A stretch of 64,000 bases of DNA from Streptomyces cathayae (GTDB taxonomy: Bacteria > Actinomycetota > Actinomycetes > Streptomycetales > Streptomycetaceae): assembly GCF_029760955.1 (NCBI RefSeq), contig NZ_CP121682.1, positions 1,488,001-1,552,000 of the forward strand, written 5' to 3'. The position numbers were made by a program, and so were the translations under genes. Each line of letters begins with the position of its first letter. Position 1 is the stretch's first letter. The notes under the pieces were generated by a model, which saw nothing but the letters and a program-made list of their open reading frames with translations, had not been told where the DNA came from and searched no databases. Shown one piece after another: positions 17,045 through 26,432 of this stretch.

Positions 17045-18435
17045 CCCCGGTCGGTGCCGGCGACCGATGCCCCCTGCCGCTGCCGGTCCGACGGCTCGTC
17101 CGCGATCGAGACGGTCAGGTCACGTCCGCGGGTCTCCTTGATGACGAGGACCGTGACGGCGGTGACCACCGAGGCGGCCGCGAGGTAGAGGGCGATGGGC
17201 GTCGAGGAACCGAAGCGCCTGAGGAGCTCGACGGCGATGATCGGGGCGAGGGCGCCGGCGAGGATCGAGGCGAGCTGCGAGCCCACGGAGGCCCCGGAGT
17301 AGCGGACCTTGGTGTCGAACATCTCGGAGATGAAGGCGGCCTGCGGTCCGTACATGGCGCCGTGGAGCAGCATGCCCACGGTGACCGAGAGGGTGATCAC
17401 GGTGAAGGACTCCGTGTCGACCAGGGAGAAGAAGGCGAACGCCCAGCCGGCCATGCCGACCGCGCCGATCAGCGTCACGGGCCTGCGGCCGATGCGGTCG
17501 GAGAGCGCTCCCCACAGCGGGATGGTGACGAAGTGGACCGCCGAGGCGATCAGGACGGCGTTCAGCGCGGTGCTCTTCGGCAGTTCCAGGTGGGTGGTGA
17601 CGTAGACCAGCAGGAAGGAGGTCACGATGTAGTAGGAGATGTTCTCGCCGAACCGGACGCCGATGGCCCCGAGCACCTCGCGCCAGTTGCGGCGGAAGAC
17701 CTCGACGACGGGCGGCTCCTCCTTGGCCCCCTGGGCGGCGGCCGCTTCGGCCTTGGCCTGGGCGGCGAGGAAGACCGGGGACTCGGACACCGAGACGCGG
17801 ATCCACAGTCCGATCAGGACCAGGACGCCGGAGAGCAGGAAGGGAATGCGCCAGCCCCAGGAAAGGAACGCCGCTTCGGACTGGACGGAGGCCAGCACCG
17901 CGAGAACGGCGGTGGCCAGCAGGTTGCCGGCGGGGACGCCGCACTGCGGCCAGGAGGCCCAGAAGCCGCGGTGCTTGTCGCCCCCGTGCTCGGAGACGAT
18001 CAGCACGGCGCCGCCCCATTCGCCGCCCAGGGCGAAGCCCTGGATCAGGCGCAGGACGGTGAGCAGGATCGGGGCGCCGACGCCGATGCTGCCGTAGGTG
18101 GGCAGCAGACCCATGGCGAAGGTGGCGCCGCCCATCATCAGCAGGCTGAGCACGAGCAGCTTCTTACGGCCGATCTTGTCGCCGTAGTGCCCGAAGACCA
18201 TGCCGCCGATCGGCCGGGCCAGGAAGCCGATCGCGTAGGTCATGAAGGCGAGCAGCGTGCCCACCAGCGGGTCGCTGCTGGGGAAGAAGAGGGTGTTGAA
18301 CACCAGCGCGGCGGCGGAGCCGTAGAGGAAGAAGTCGTACCACTCGACGGTGGTGCCGATCAGACTCGCTCCGACGATGCGGGCGATGCCGCCGGAGCGG
18401 GGCTCGCCCGGCTTGGCGGTTGTGGTCTCGGACAT
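17041..18435 (-). CDS. MHS-family metabolite:proton symporter (MFS)
   Basis: 464 aa with 12 predicted hydrophobic segments. The N-terminal GTTVEWYDFFLYGSAAALVF, the MFS loop motif GHYGDKIGRKK and RLIQGFALGGEWGGAV are typical of the metabolite:H+ symporter family (ShiA, KgtP, ProP relatives). The repeated loop SDRIGRRPV occurs at mid-protein. These carriers import carboxylates. Placement just upstream of a hydroxybutyrate-dehydrogenase-like gene, in the same direction after the SDR, suggests import of 3-hydroxybutyrate or a related acid (inference). Confidence 0.88.
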   Translation of the reverse strand: MSETTTAKPGEPRSGGIARIVGASLIGTTVEWYDFFLYGSAAALVFNTLFFPSSDPLVGTLLAFMTYAIGFLARPIGGMVFGHYGDKIGRKKLLVLSLLMMGGATFAMGLLPTYGSIGVGAPILLTVLRLIQGFALGGEWGGAVLIVSEHGGDKHRGFWASWPQCGVPAGNLLATAVLAVLASVQSEAAFLSWGWRIPFLLSGVLVLIGLWIRVSVSESPVFLAAQAKAEAAAAQGAKEEPPVVEVFRRNWREVLGAIGVRFGENISYYIVTSFLLVYVTTHLELPKSTALNAVLIASAVHFVTIPLWGALSDRIGRRPVTLIGAVGMAGWAFAFFSLVDTESFTVITLSVTVGMLLHGAMYGPQAAFISEMFDTKVRYSGASVGSQLASILAGALAPIIAVELLRRFGSSTPIALYLAAASVVTAVTVLVIKETRGRDLTVSIADEPSDRQRQGASVAGTDRG

Positions 18436-18532
18436 GGGTTCACCGATTCTCGGGTGAGGCGTGGGTGCGGGGACGGGCGTGGGGGGCGGTCTTGGGGCGG
18501 GGCGGCGCAGGGGCGGCGCCCGGTGCGGCGGG

Positions 18533-19330
18533 TCAGCTGGCTCCCCAGCCGCCGTCGAGGGGCAGTGAGGTACCGGTGATGTAACTGCTGTGGTCGGCGC
18601 ACAGCCACAGCGCGGCCGCGGCGACCTCCTCCGCCTCCAGCAGGCGTTTGATGGGTGAGCGGGTCAGCAGCACATCGGTCAGGACGTCGTCGGGGCTGAT
18701 CCCGTGCGCGGCGGCCTGGTCGCGGATCTGGTTCTCGACCAGAGGGGTGCGGACGTAGCCGGGGTTGATGCAGTTGCTGGTCACACCGTGGGCGGCACCC
18801 TCGAGCGCGGCCACCTTGCTCAGGCCCTCCAGCGCGTGTTTGGCGGTCACGTAGGCGGACTTGTAGGCGCTGGCCCGCAGTCCGTGGACGCTGGAGATGT
18901 TGATCAGCCGGCCCCAGCCCTGCGCGTACATGTGCGGCAGGCTACGGCGCATCAGCAGGAACGGGGCGGTGACCATCACCTGCTGGATGAGGGCGAACCG
19001 TTCCGGCGGGAACTCGGTCAGGGGCGCCACGTGCTGCAGGCCGGCGTTGTTGACCAGGATGTCGACCTCGGTCGGCAGCGTCCCGATCGCGGCCGGGTCG
19101 GCCAGGTCGACCACGTGCGCCTCGCCCCCGATCCCGGCGGCGACCTCCTTGGCCGAATCGGCGTCCCGGTCGACCACGTGCACGGTGGCACCCGCGGCGG
19201 CCAGCGCCGTGGCGCACGCCTTGCCGATGCCGCTGCCGCCACCGGTGACCAGAGCGGTCCGGGACGTCAGGTCCACGCCGGCGCCGGACGGCGCCGAGTG
19301 GGCGGTGGGAGGAGGGAATTCGCTTGTCAT
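18533..19330 (-). CDS. SDR, likely 3-hydroxybutyrate dehydrogenase
   Basis: 265 aa from the internal ATG at 19330 (MTSEFPPP), which gives a normal SDR length. Cofactor loop TGGGSGIG, NNAG, catalytic Ser in NISSVHGL, and YVTAKHA (Tyr and Lys of the active site) are intact. The region NPGYVRTPLVENQIRDQA and the SVHGLRAS segment resemble bacterial D-3-hydroxybutyrate dehydrogenases. It would oxidise 3-hydroxybutyrate to acetoacetate with NAD+, feeding the CoA-transferase encoded 2 kb upstream. Neighbours support this assignment better than sequence alone. Confidence 0.85.
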   Translation of the reverse strand: MTSEFPPPTAHSAPSGAGVDLTSRTALVTGGGSGIGKACATALAAAGATVHVVDRDADSAKEVAAGIGGEAHVVDLADPAAIGTLPTEVDILVNNAGLQHVAPLTEFPPERFALIQQVMVTAPFLLMRRSLPHMYAQGWGRLINISSVHGLRASAYKSAYVTAKHALEGLSKVAALEGAAHGVTSNCINPGYVRTPLVENQIRDQAAAHGISPDDVLTDVLLTRSPIKRLLEAEEVAAAALWLCADHSSYITGTSLPLDGGWGAS

Positions 19331-19625
19331 GGCCGGAAACAGTACGGACGCCGCCCAGACACACCTATGTATGCGACCCACACAGTAAGGGCTGCTTCTG
19401 TAGCGACCCCATCCACAAGGCTAGGCGTGGCATGACGTGCTCCGTGGACCGGGCCCCGCGGCGGCCATCGCCGGCAGGGCAGGAGGGGCCGACGGCGCGG
19501 TCGGTGGCCGACCGACCGCGCCGGGGCCGACACGGCGGCGGCTTCCGGGCCGCCACCATGACGGGCACGGGACCGCGGGGGGTGCGGGGAGGCGTCCACG
19601 GTCATGACCGGCCCTGCGCCCTGCG
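19331..19625. other. Control region between the SDR and depolymerase genes
   Basis: 295 bp without a coding signal. It should hold the promoter for the minus-strand SDR/symporter genes. On that strand, AT-richer stretches (CATACATAG; CTTGTGGATGG) occur near 19370-19420, but I cannot fix a promoter with confidence. Confidence 0.45.
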
Positions 19626-21167
19626 TCAGTTGCAGGTTCCGTCCGCGACGGTGAAGTGGCCGACGGGCGACTCCCTCAGGGTGCGGGTGACGAACACGTT
19701 GTACAGACCCATGTTCTGTCCGGAGCCCTTGGCGTAGGTGTAGCCGCCGCTGGTGGTGGCGCGTCCCGCCTGGACGTGGGCGTAGTTGGTGGCGGTCCAG
19801 CAGGCGGTCTCACCGCCGGTGGTCCGCACGGTGACCGCGCCGGAGGACCGTCCCGGCCTGCCGTCCGCATCGCGGGCGGCGACCGCGTAGGTGTGGGAGG
19901 AGCCCGCGGTCAGGCCGGTGTCGGTGTAGGACGTGGCGCCTGCCGTGGCGAGCGGGTCCGGGGCACCGTCGCGGTAGACGACGTAGTCGCCGGCGCCGTC
20001 GACGGCGTTCCAGCTCAGGCGGACGGTGGTGTCGGTGGTGTCGGTCGCGGCCAGGCCGGTCGGGGCCGGCAGCCTGTCGTCCTCGAAGGGTTCCGTCAGG
20101 CCGAAGAACTGGGCGATCCAGTGGCTGGAGCAGATGGAGGCCTGGAAGTTGACGGTGCCGGTGCTGCCGCACTGCTGGGGCCCGCTGCCGGGATCGACCG
20201 GCGTGGCGTGCCCGATGTCCGGGACCCGGTTCACCTCGACGGCCACCGAGCCGTCCGCGGCGGCGTACTCCTCGTGCCGGGTGGAGTTCGGGCCGATCAC
20301 GGACGTGCGGGTCGGCTTCTGGGACAGGCCGTGCAGTGCGGTCCACTGGTCACGCAGCTCGTCGGCGTTGCGCGGGAGGACCGTGGGGTCGTTGTCACCG
20401 TGCCAGACGGCCACCCGGGGCCAGGGTCCGGACCACGAGGGGTTGGCGTCGCGGACCCGCTTCGCCCATTGGTCCGGCGTCAGGTCGACTCCGGGGTCCA
20501 TGCACTTCAGGGCGGCCATGACGTCGCCGGCGCAACCGTAGGGCAGACCCGCCACGACCGCGCCGGCCTGGAAGACGTCCGGGTACATGGCGAGCATCAC
20601 CGACGTCATGGCACCACCGGCGGACAGGCCGGTGACGTAGGTCCGCCCGGCGTCCGCGCCGTAGGCGGAGACCGCGTACGCGGCCATCTGCCGGATCGAC
20701 GCGGCTTCGCCCTGGCCCCTGCGGATGTCGGTGCTCTGGTACCAGTTGAAGCACTTGTTCATGTGGTTCGAGAACGTGGTCTCGGCGAACACCACCAGGA
20801 ACCCGTGCCGGTCGGCGAGTTCGGGCAGACCGGAGTTGTCGGCGTACATCTGGGCGTTCTGGCTGCAGCCGTGCAGCGCGAACACCACCGCCGGCTCGGC
20901 GGGCAGGGACGCGGGCCGGTAGACGTACATGTTCAGCTGGCCCGGGTTGGCGCCGAAGTCGGTGACCCGGGTCAGGCCGACCGCGGCCTGAGCGGTCGGC
21001 GCCGGACCGACCAGGGCGGCCACGAGGGCGAGGACCACGACGGCCACGAGACGGGACAGCGGTCCGCGCCACCCGCGCCCCGCCGGGCGCGGCAGCGGAT
21101 CGGCGGGCGGCGCGGACGAAGCGCGGGACAGCGGGGCGACGGCGCCCCGGAAAGGCGACGGTTGCAT
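19626..21167 (-). CDS. phaZ: Secreted poly(3-hydroxybutyrate) depolymerase with fibronectin-III domain
   Basis: 513 aa; ATG at 21167 after GAGGAGC. Residues 1-58 form a long signal region with a hydrophobic core (LVAVVVLALVAALVGPA) ending at AQAA. The catalytic domain (about 60-370) has FALHGCSQN (oxyanion region), GLSAGGAM with Ser182, and a candidate His in DIGHATPVD, as in the esterase/PHB depolymerase family. A fibronectin-III domain (about 375-460; PAPTGLAATDTTDTTVRLSW) follows. The C-terminal ~55 residues resemble the substrate-binding module of extracellular depolymerases. It degrades extracellular polyester to 3-hydroxybutyrate and oligomers. Confidence 0.88.
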   Translation of the reverse strand: MQPSPFRGAVAPLSRASSAPPADPLPRPAGRGWRGPLSRLVAVVVLALVAALVGPAPTAQAAVGLTRVTDFGANPGQLNMYVYRPASLPAEPAVVFALHGCSQNAQMYADNSGLPELADRHGFLVVFAETTFSNHMNKCFNWYQSTDIRRGQGEAASIRQMAAYAVSAYGADAGRTYVTGLSAGGAMTSVMLAMYPDVFQAGAVVAGLPYGCAGDVMAALKCMDPGVDLTPDQWAKRVRDANPSWSGPWPRVAVWHGDNDPTVLPRNADELRDQWTALHGLSQKPTRTSVIGPNSTRHEEYAAADGSVAVEVNRVPDIGHATPVDPGSGPQQCGSTGTVNFQASICSSHWIAQFFGLTEPFEDDRLPAPTGLAATDTTDTTVRLSWNAVDGAGDYVVYRDGAPDPLATAGATSYTDTGLTAGSSHTYAVAARDADGRPGRSSGAVTVRTTGGETACWTATNYAHVQAGRATTSGGYTYAKGSGQNMGLYNVFVTRTLRESPVGHFTVADGTCN

Positions 21168-21254
21168 GGCGGCTCCTCGGTGCAGTGGGGACACCGGGTC
21201 GCTCCATGGGCGTGGGTCGGCCGGAGCGGCCCGGTGTCCGGCACCGTAGGGTCC

Positions 21255-21268
21255 GTTGAACGTGCAAC
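21255..21268. promoter_or_regulatory. Palindrome upstream of the depolymerase gene
   Basis: GTTGAACGTGCAAC reads GTTGNACGTNCAAC on both strands, centred on ACGT. It lies about 90 nt before the depolymerase start and just after the CoA-transferase operon end. It is a plausible operator. Confidence 0.4.
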
Positions 21269-21346
21269 GATATGGCAGGGAGCACCACAGCCTGCCTGCC
21301 ACGATGTGGACCCGAACCGGTTGTGCCGCCGGGAGGCATCTGCTAC

Positions 21347-22006
21347 TCAGACACCGGCGACCGTCTCCAGCCGCTCGGGAACGCGCAGGTCGGCCCCGGT
21401 CGCGGCGCGTACCTCGTCGACGCCGACACCGGGAGCGAGTTCGGCCAGCGAGAAGCCCTCCGGCGTGATGTCGACGACGGCGAGATCGGTGATGACGCGC
21501 TGGACGACCCCGGTGCCGGTCAGCGGCAGCTCGCACCGCTCGACGAGCTTGGGGCTGCCGTCCTTGGCGGTGTGCTCCATCAGCACGATGACCCGGCGCG
21601 CCCCGTGCACCAGGTCCATGGCACCGCCCATGCCCTTGATCATCTTCCCCGGGATCATCCAGTTCGCCAGGTCTCCCGAGGACGACACCTGCATGGCGCC
21701 CAGCACCGCGGCGTCGATGTGCTCTCCGCGGATCATGCCGAAGGACAGCGCGGAGTCGAAGAACGACGCCCCGGGCAGGGTGGTCACCGTCTCCTTGCCC
21801 GCGTTGATCAGGTCCGCGTCGAGTTCCTCCTCGAGCGGGTAGGGGCCGACGCCGAGAATGCCGTTCTCGGACTGCAGCACCACCTCGACTCCCGGCGGAA
21901 GGTGGTTCGGGATCAGTGTCGGCAGGCCGATGCCGAGGTTGACGTACGTTCCGTCCACCAGTTCGCGGGCCGCCCGGGCCGCCATCTGCTCGCGCGTGAG
22001 CGCCAT
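21347..22006 (-). CDS. scoB: 3-oxoacid CoA-transferase subunit B
   Basis: 219 aa; ATG at 22006 lies one base after the subunit A stop. It begins with [19 protein letters not shown], followed by NLGIGLPTL and the catalytic [10 protein letters not shown] (Glu that forms the CoA thioester). Length matches bacterial SCOT/AtoA-type B subunits. With subunit A it converts acetoacetate and succinyl-CoA (or another CoA donor) to acetoacetyl-CoA, the last activation step before thiolysis. Confidence 0.92.
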   Translation of the reverse strand: MALTREQMAARAARELVDGTYVNLGIGLPTLIPNHLPPGVEVVLQSENGILGVGPYPLEEELDADLINAGKETVTTLPGASFFDSALSFGMIRGEHIDAAVLGAMQVSSSGDLANWMIPGKMIKGMGGAMDLVHGARRVIVLMEHTAKDGSPKLVERCELPLTGTGVVQRVITDLAVVDITPEGFSLAELAPGVGVDEVRAATGADLRVPERLETVAGV

Positions 22007-22007
22007 G

Positions 22008-22790
22008 TCAGGCACCGCCTTCCTGTTCGGTCCGCACACACCGTCGTTCGATCCGCCGGGTGGCGGTCGGGTCGTCGGGGAGGACCCGGACCACCCGCTG
22101 CACGAACACCCCCGGCAGGTGCACCTCGTCCGGGTCCAGTTCGCCCGGCTCCACCAGCTGCTCGACCTCGGCGACGGTGACGCGCCCGGCCATCGCGGCC
22201 AACGGGTTGAAGTTGCGGGCCGAGGAGCGGAACACCAGGTTGCCGTGCCGGTCCCCGACGGCCGCCCGCACCAGGGCGTAATCGGTTCTGATGCCCTCCT
22301 CCAGCAGGTACTCCCGCCCGTCGAAGACCCGGGTCTCCTTCGGCGGCGACGCCACCGCGACCTGCCCGTCCGCGCCGTACCGCCAGGGCAGTCCGCCCTG
22401 CCCGATCTGCGTCCCGACCCCGGCCGGTGTGTAGAACCCCGGGATGCCCGCCCCGCCGGCCCGCAGGCGTTCGGCCAGCGTGCCCTGCGGCACCAGCTCC
22501 ACCTCCAGTTCCCCGCTGAGGTACTGGCGGGCGAACTCCTTGTTCTCGCCCACGTACGAACTGGTCATACGCGCGATCCGGCCGGCCCGCAGCAGGAGCC
22601 CCAGCCCCCAGTCGTCCACCCCGCAGTTGTTGGAGACCACCTTGAACCCGCCGGCCTCCCGCTGCAGCAGTGCGGCGATCAGCGCGCTCGGTATGCCACA
22701 CAGGCCGAACCCGCCGACGGCCAGCGACGCCCCCTCGGGGATGTCCGCCACTGCCTCGTCCACGCTGCCGACCGTTTTGTCCAGCCCCAT
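22008..22790 (-). CDS. scoA: 3-oxoacid CoA-transferase subunit A
   Basis: 260 aa; ATG at 22790 preceded by GGAGAGGGG. Typical A-subunit features: [14 protein letters not shown] near the N-terminus, [31 protein letters not shown], and [19 protein letters not shown]. It forms a heterodimer or heterotetramer with the coupled B subunit. The gene starts a two-gene operon upstream of the depolymerase gene in the same direction. Confidence 0.92.
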   Translation of the reverse strand: MGLDKTVGSVDEAVADIPEGASLAVGGFGLCGIPSALIAALLQREAGGFKVVSNNCGVDDWGLGLLLRAGRIARMTSSYVGENKEFARQYLSGELEVELVPQGTLAERLRAGGAGIPGFYTPAGVGTQIGQGGLPWRYGADGQVAVASPPKETRVFDGREYLLEEGIRTDYALVRAAVGDRHGNLVFRSSARNFNPLAAMAGRVTVAEVEQLVEPGELDPDEVHLPGVFVQRVVRVLPDDPTATRRIERRCVRTEQEGGA

Positions 22791-23181
22791 ACGGCCCCTC
22801 TCCATCAAGGGGCGCGTACCGCCCCGAACAGCCGGAACACGCACAGGGTGTGGCCTTCGTGTGCCCCGGCATCCATCGACGTGACGACCCTAAGGACGCA
22901 CCGAAGCCCACCGACATGGCCGCCACCACCACCTACCGCCCGGTCCATGTGTGGCTCACCCCCAGGCCCCCAGCACGGGAGCCCCCTCGCTCACACCCCC
23001 CATGCGGCCGATCACTATGGCGCCGCCCACCACACCCGTAACCGTCATCCACGCTTCCGCCGTGCTCGCTCGACAGACGCCCTCAGACCACCCGCAGAAC
23101 ACACTCCTTCTCCCTTCGAAAAGGCTGCTGATCACCTGCACCACGTAAAGGGGCACGACCGTGCTGCGGGGCGGGGGGCGG
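22791..23181. other. Intergenic region between CoA-transferase and siderophore genes
   Basis: 391 bp with lower coding bias and C-rich runs on the plus strand. It must hold the promoter of the minus-strand CoA-transferase operon, but I see no clear -35/-10 pair. No gene is supported. Confidence 0.5.
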
Positions 23182-24717
23182 TCATGGCTGCACGTCCGCC
23201 AGTGGGTTGGGGATCGGGCGGTAGCGGGCGGCGGCGCCGTCGGCGTCGGTCCAGCGGAGGAGGAGGTTGGTTTTGGCGGGGAGGGTGGGGGCGGTGAGGA
23301 GGGCGGGGGTCTCGGGGAGGGGGTGGCGGGCCAGTTCGCGGCGTACGGCGGGCCAGGGGTCGAGGCCGGGATGGTGCTCGGTGAGGGCTGCGGCGATCTC
23401 GGTCAGGTGGTTGACGATCAGGCAGTACACCAGGCGTTCCCAGCCCGCCGCCCTGGGCACCTCCGGCAGGAGTTTCACACCCTCGGCGTCCCGGTACAGG
23501 GCCTGTACGGGCGTGCCGTCGGTGTCGACGGCGATCAGGGTGTTCTGCAGGTGTGCCTCCAGGACGACTCCGTGCCGGGCGAAGGCGGTCAGGGCCGGGG
23601 GGACGGCCTGGGCCAGGTAGGCCTCCCACCAGGTGGCGGGGGTCGCGGTGGCGGTGAGCGGGTTGCCGTCGTACTCCTCGGCCAGGGCGGCCGCGAGGTG
23701 GGGGGTCGCGCCGGGGAGCAGGTGGTCGCGCAGGCCGTCGCGGACGACCACGGCCAGTTCCTCGAAGGCGAAGTCCGCGGTGCGGTGACCGCGGTCGCTG
23801 AGCCAGGCCGCCGGGCTGTCGAAGGCGGCGAACGCCTCGCGTACCGCCGTGTCGGTCCTGCGGAGCTTCAGCAGGTCGTGGCGCCACAGGCGGCGGATGT
23901 CGTTGGTGATGCGGACGTCGAGGCTGAACTTCAGGAACAGGTCGCGTGCGGGTGCGTACACGGTGCGGATCGCGGCCGTGGGCCAGGTCGGGAACGGGGT
24001 CGTGCCCAGTCGGAGCAGACGGCCGTCGGCGAAGGCAGGGGCGAGGGCCCGGGCCGTCAGCTCCAGCTGCCAGGGGTGGGCGGGCAGCAGGCGGTAACCG
24101 GGCGGGGCGGTGCCGAGCCGGTCGAGGGCCGAGGTGTCGCCCTCCTCGACGACCGTGTCCTCGCGCAGTCCGAGCAGCGTCAGCGGGAAGCGGGCGTACG
24201 CCTCCGGCGCGTACGGCAGCCAGTTCGCCGTGGGGCCGCCGCCGCGCGCCTTGGGGGCGGGGTGGTGGGTGTGGCCGGTGAGCAGGGACTGTTCGGAGCG
24301 GAGGTAGGGGTCGACGGGCGGAGCCGTCCGGGTCCGTGCCGCGAGCAGCGCGGCCACCGCGTCCCTGCTGTCGGTCATCTCGGCGGGCAGCTCGTGGTTG
24401 GGCAGGCCGGTGTGCCGGCGCAGCTCCTCCGCGACGAGTTTCACCAGGTCGGTGTGGTCCACGCGGTGCCAGGCGTCGTCCACGCGGACCTCGGGTGCGG
24501 CGGGGCGGCGGGTGCCGCGGACCCGCAGCAGGCGGTCGACGCCGGGCAGGCGGTACGTCCGGACGTCCGGGTCTGCGTCCGCGTCCGGCACGGGGTGTGC
24601 CACCTCGCGCAGCAGGCAGTTCAGCAGCGGTACGGCCGCGTACGCGTCGGCGCGGGCGGCGAGCCCGGCGGCGTGGTGGGCGCCGGTCGCCGCGTCGTCG
24701 TCTGCGGGCGGGGGCAT
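23182..24717 (-). CDS. IucA/IucC-family siderophore synthetase (copy 1)
   Basis: 511 aa from ATG at 24717; an in-frame GTG at 24735 with GGGAAA upstream is an equally possible start. NRPS-independent siderophore synthetase motifs are intact: RLLPAHPWQLE, KFSLDVRITNDIRR (nucleotide and carboxylate contacts) and VLEAHLQNTL. The enzyme adenylates a carboxylate (citrate, succinyl-hydroxamate or similar) and condenses it with an amine or alcohol. It is divergent from a second family member. No decarboxylase or hydroxylase gene adjoins, so substrates cannot be inferred. Confidence 0.9.
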   Translation of the reverse strand: MPPPADDDAATGAHHAAGLAARADAYAAVPLLNCLLREVAHPVPDADADPDVRTYRLPGVDRLLRVRGTRRPAAPEVRVDDAWHRVDHTDLVKLVAEELRRHTGLPNHELPAEMTDSRDAVAALLAARTRTAPPVDPYLRSEQSLLTGHTHHPAPKARGGGPTANWLPYAPEAYARFPLTLLGLREDTVVEEGDTSALDRLGTAPPGYRLLPAHPWQLELTARALAPAFADGRLLRLGTTPFPTWPTAAIRTVYAPARDLFLKFSLDVRITNDIRRLWRHDLLKLRRTDTAVREAFAAFDSPAAWLSDRGHRTADFAFEELAVVVRDGLRDHLLPGATPHLAAALAEEYDGNPLTATATPATWWEAYLAQAVPPALTAFARHGVVLEAHLQNTLIAVDTDGTPVQALYRDAEGVKLLPEVPRAAGWERLVYCLIVNHLTEIAAALTEHHPGLDPWPAVRRELARHPLPETPALLTAPTLPAKTNLLLRWTDADGAAARYRPIPNPLADVQP

Positions 24718-24832
24718 GAGGTCCACGCGTTCCACTGTTTCCCAACGGTCTGTCCGGACGGGGACGATCAGTATGTCCGTCGCGGACCGCCTGTTCGTCC
24801 CGCAACGCTGTGCGTACCCGAGGAGCCCGCCC

Positions 24833-26377
24833 GTGCACCGTCCCCCCACCGCCGAGGCCGAGATCGCCGACGGGCTGGCCGCCGTACGGCCTGCTCTGCT
24901 GCCCCGGTACGCGGCCGCGCTGCCAGGGGCCCGCGCTGCCGTGCTGACCCGGCTGTGGCGCGGCCTCGCGCACGATCCGCTGCCGTGGATCACCGGCCGG
25001 GAGCCGCACCGGGACGGGCTCACCCTGCGGCTGGCGGACGGACGGCGGCTGCACGGCCCGCGACCGGATCCGTATGCGACCGCCGCGTACGTCACCGTCG
25101 TCCACCTGGACGAGGTGGCGTACGAGGATCCGGCGCTGTTGATGACGCGGCTCGCCGTACCGCGCTCGGCGGCCTTCGCCGTCGAACTCGCTCACAGTGC
25201 CGCCTCGTTGGCGCTGTCCCGGGCGGGCGAGCCGGCGGGTGGCCCGGACGGGTGGCCCCGGTGGGACTGGGAGTGGGAGCAGCGGGTGGTCGACGGGCAT
25301 CCGTTCCATCCCAACTGCCGTTCCCGGCCCGGTTTCTCGGTCGCCGAGCAGTTGGCGTACGGGCCCGAGCACCGGCCGGTCGTGGAGTTGGGGCTGGTAC
25401 CGGTACCGGCCGACGGCTGTCTGGTGACGGGGGTCTGGCCGGAGTGGCTGCGGGACGGGGGGCGGGTGGTGATCCCCGTGCATCCCTGGCAAGCGGCGCA
25501 TGTGCTCAAGCGGGGAGAGCCCGGAGAACCCGGAAAACCCGGAAAAGAGGAGCGGGAAGGCCCCGCCCGGCGGGTCGCCGCGCATCCGCTGATGGCGCTG
25601 CGCACCCTCGCCCTGCCCGAAGGCCCGCACGTCAAGACGGCGTTGAGTACGCGGCTGACGTCCTCGGTGCGGGACATCTCGCTCGGTTCGGTCGCCGCGT
25701 CCGCGGTGCTGTCCGCCTTCGGGGAGTCGGTGGCCGCGCGGACCGGCGGGCTGCTGCACATCACCCGCACCCTGGGTGCCGCGGCGGCCGGCTCCCCCGA
25801 TCTGGCGGCCGTGGTGCGCGAGTCGCCGCAGGAGTACGTGTCGGCCGGGGAGCGGGTGGTCCCGGTGGCGGCGCTGGCGGCCACCGGGGTGTCCCGCTCC
25901 CCCGCCTGGAGGGCCCGGTTCGCGCGGCTCGCCCTCACGGTCGGGCTGCGGCTGCTCGATCTGGGCGTGGCGCTGGAGGCGCACGGTCAGAACCTCCTGG
26001 TGGTGCTGGAGCCGGACGGGGAGCCGGTGCGGCTGGTCTACCGCGATCTGGCCGATCTGCGGGTCAGCCCCGAGCGGCTGGCGCGACACGGCGTCCCGGT
26101 GCCCGAGTTGCCCGCCCGTATGGTCACGGACGACGAACGCGCCCTGCGGCGCAAGCTGTTCGGTTCGCTGGTCGCGGGTGCGCTGGCCGGTACGACGGGT
26201 TCGGGCCCGGCGCTCCGGGCCGCGCTGGAGACGGCCGTACGGGATCTGCCGCGCACCCCGGACCTTGCCGCCCTGCTCGGCGAACCGCTGCCCGCCAAGG
26301 CCCTGACGCTGATGCGGCTGTCCCCCCGCGCAGCCGGGGACGAATGGGCCGAACTTCCCAATCCCCTCCAGGTATAG
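24833..26377 (+). CDS. IucA/IucC-family siderophore synthetase (copy 2)
   Basis: 514 aa from GTG at 24833, with GAGGAGC as ribosome site. Family motifs are IPVHPWQAAHVL, KTALSTRLTSSVRDIS and ALEAHGQNLLVVL. An acidic/lysine-rich insert (GEPGEPGKPGKEEREG) sits between two conserved blocks, near residue 230. The two synthetases probably act in sequence on one siderophore. About 100 bp separate the divergent starts, leaving room for a shared iron-responsive control region, although I do not see a recognisable iron box. Confidence 0.9.
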   Translation: MHRPPTAEAEIADGLAAVRPALLPRYAAALPGARAAVLTRLWRGLAHDPLPWITGREPHRDGLTLRLADGRRLHGPRPDPYATAAYVTVVHLDEVAYEDPALLMTRLAVPRSAAFAVELAHSAASLALSRAGEPAGGPDGWPRWDWEWEQRVVDGHPFHPNCRSRPGFSVAEQLAYGPEHRPVVELGLVPVPADGCLVTGVWPEWLRDGGRVVIPVHPWQAAHVLKRGEPGEPGKPGKEEREGPARRVAAHPLMALRTLALPEGPHVKTALSTRLTSSVRDISLGSVAASAVLSAFGESVAARTGGLLHITRTLGAAAAGSPDLAAVVRESPQEYVSAGERVVPVAALAATGVSRSPAWRARFARLALTVGLRLLDLGVALEAHGQNLLVVLEPDGEPVRLVYRDLADLRVSPERLARHGVPVPELPARMVTDDERALRRKLFGSLVAGALAGTTGSGPALRAALETAVRDLPRTPDLAALLGEPLPAKALTLMRLSPRAAGDEWAELPNPLQV

Positions 26378-26393
26378 GGGCCTTGCGGGCCCC
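26377..26393 (+). terminator. Short hairpin after siderophore synthetase 2
   Basis: GGGGCC (26377-26382), loop TTGCG, GGCCCC (26388-26393). The six-bp stem starts at the stop codon. Weak but well placed. Confidence 0.35.
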
Positions 26394-26432
26394 GCTTCGG
26401 GACGGGCCGCCTCCGATCAATAGGATCCCTCG

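Noticed and set aside
24736..24832. Iron box (DmdR type) between the divergent siderophore genes
   Set aside because: I looked for TTAGGTTAGGCTCACCTAA-like dyads and found none I could defend.
23132..26089. 985-residue minus-strand open frame over both siderophore synthetases
   Set aside because: It is a frame shadow. The IucA/IucC motifs are found only in the two annotated frames.
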